Origin: Chlorokybus atmophyticus
Taxonomy: Eukaryota > Streptophyta > Chlorokybophyceae > Chlorokybales > Chlorokybaceae
Assembly (NCBI GenBank): GCA_009103225.1
Contig: RHPI01002262.1
Coordinates: 940,585-1,004,584 of the forward strand
Direction of reading: 5' to 3'
DNA: 64,000 nt
The stretch's first letter is position 1; every line of letters starts with the position of its first letter. Positions 63,075 to 64,000 of the stretch are shown here, one piece after another. The notes beneath the pieces were generated by a model, which saw only the letters and a list, made by a program, of their open reading frames with translations, was not told the origin of the DNA and did no database searches. A program made the translations under genes and the position numbers.

Positions 63075-63129
63075 CATGTCTTTATACCACATCAACACCT
63101 GGCAGACGTTGATGTGGTATTAAGACATG
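63075..63129. repeat. Hairpin in the protease-RT spacer
   Basis: The arms CATGTCTTTATACCACATCAAC (63075-63096) and its complement (63108-63129) pair over 22 nt with one mismatch, around an 11-nt loop. The CATGTC word also occurs in the LTR palindrome. Confidence 0.8.
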
Positions 63130-63574
63130 AACGGCATGGACATTGAAAAATGATATTGGACACTGACGCACGCTTGTGCACAGTAAAGAAAGGTCGTAAG
63201 CGTGTAACATTGTCTGTGAAAAGGTTGCATAGCTTGGAGCACAAGCAGCCCGACCCTGCGCTACTACTACTTACTGCACTGCAATTGAAATGTGCGTTGC
63301 GCAAAAATACACCGGCTTTTTTGATACACTGGACGTCATAGGACGACTTTGTGCCGGGCAATACAGAAGGTGTTGCAGACATCATTGACAAGTACCAAGA
63401 TGTGTCCTTAAATGAGTTGCTAGGCTTACCTCCTGATCGAGATGTCAGACACACAATACCACTCATTCCGTGGTAGTGAGCCTCCGTTTCGGCCTATACA
63501 TAAGCTGAGCTCAGAGAATGGGGGGAAACTCAGATTAAAGAGTTACCAGAAAAGGGATTCCGAATGAGTCATTG

Positions 63575-64000
63575 AACCGAGATGTTCACCCGTTCGCGCG
63601 CCCATCTTGTTTGTAATGAAAAAGAATGGAAAGCTGCGCATGTGTGTGGATTACCGTGTTTTGAATAAAATCACGGTAAAGAATCGATACCCGTTGCCCT
63701 GGAATGATGATGTGTTTGATAAACTGTCGGGGAATGCGTACATTGGTACACTGGACTTGACAAATGGGTATCATCACATTCATATTCATCCTTCTGATGA
63801 TTTACAAGACAGCATTTTTAGAAACTGTTTGTGTAACACCTTTAGGCCATTATCAATACAGAACGTTACCTTTTTTATTGACAATTGCACCTGCAGTGTT
63901 TCAGAAGGAAATGAACAAATTCTTCACTGGCATACTTGCCAAGTATGTTATGGTTTACTTGGATGACGTAGTTATCTTCAGTAAAACCAAGGAAGCACAT
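63575..64000 (+). pseudogene. pol: Reverse transcriptase remnant, runs off the window
   Basis: RT block reads KKNGKLRMCVDYRVLNKIT, NRYPLP, LDLTNGYHHIHI (catalytic Asp in LDLTNGY) to about 63,810. The frame then shifts; in another frame AVFQKEMNKFF and VMVYLDDVVIFSKT (catalytic YLDD) continue to base 64,000. The order and spacing are those of Ty3/gypsy RT. Confidence 0.85.

Larger units (their letters stand above)
59933..64000 (+). mobile_element. Degenerate Ty3/gypsy LTR retrotransposon, 5' part
   Basis: Order LTR, primer site, gag with zinc knuckle, aspartic protease, reverse transcriptase is that of Ty3/gypsy. The element is cut by the window end at the YLDD region of RT. Stops in gag, a changed protease active site and a frameshift in RT show it is dead. 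The leader 60,136-60,950 holds GGT/GGC runs and no ORF. Confidence 0.88.

Overview
This window is nuclear DNA of a eukaryote of the green lineage, most likely a flagellated unicellular or colonial alga. Nearly every gene is split by GT-AG introns. Two genes have closest recalled relatives in plants: a heteroglycan glucosidase 1 homologue and a ROD1/PDCT-type cholinephosphotransferase. Others point to a cilium: a polycystin-2 channel and an ASH/HYDIN-like protein. Introns between about 24 and 58 kb are full of TG, GTGC and CA tracts; those between 1.8 and 23.5 kb are not. Exon limits below were read by eye from splice consensus, reading-frame phase and family similarity. Where every junction is phase-consistent I say so.

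Region 1 (1-15 kb) looks like an accessory island, probably a large multi-gene DNA transposon of the Plavaka type. It has seven spliced units: an unknown gene (minus), an OTU protease-like gene, a small basic protein, a RING-like gene with an in-frame TGA, a zinc-finger/Tudor-like/cytosine-5 DNA methyltransferase fusion of bacterial or phage type, a Plavaka-like transposase (minus) with one frameshift, and a small unknown gene. Three intergenic promoter regions in it carry palindromes built on GTACCAT/ATGGTAC. Three of its proteins begin with a similar C2HC zinc finger. A 53-bp tandem repeat lies just outside on the left. I found no terminal inverted repeats, so the outer limits are unknown.

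Region 2 (15-18 kb) holds little: an 85-aa spliced ORF and a decayed stretch of Cys-rich motifs resembling EsV-1-7 repeats.

Region 3 (18-59 kb) is ordinary, dense chromosomal coding sequence, often in divergent pairs. In order: SELENOF homologue with Trp in place of selenocysteine (minus); ADCK2-like ABC1 kinase (plus); SLC25A32-type mitochondrial carrier (minus); ASH/HYDIN-like protein (plus); BTB-BACK-MATH protein (minus); ankyrin protein (plus); ABHD5/CGI-58-like hydrolase (minus); polycystin-2 channel with a Notch repeat (plus); HGL1 alpha-glucosidase (minus); TPR plus PRMT9-like methyltransferase (plus); PDCT/ROD1 homologue (minus). A single N at 52,727, next to a 253-bp CT tract, marks an assembly break inside the PRMT gene.

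Region 4 (59.9-64 kb) is the 5' part of a degenerate Ty3/gypsy LTR retrotransposon: probable LTR, tRNA-iMet-type primer site, gag with stops, damaged protease and frameshifted reverse transcriptase, running off the window end.
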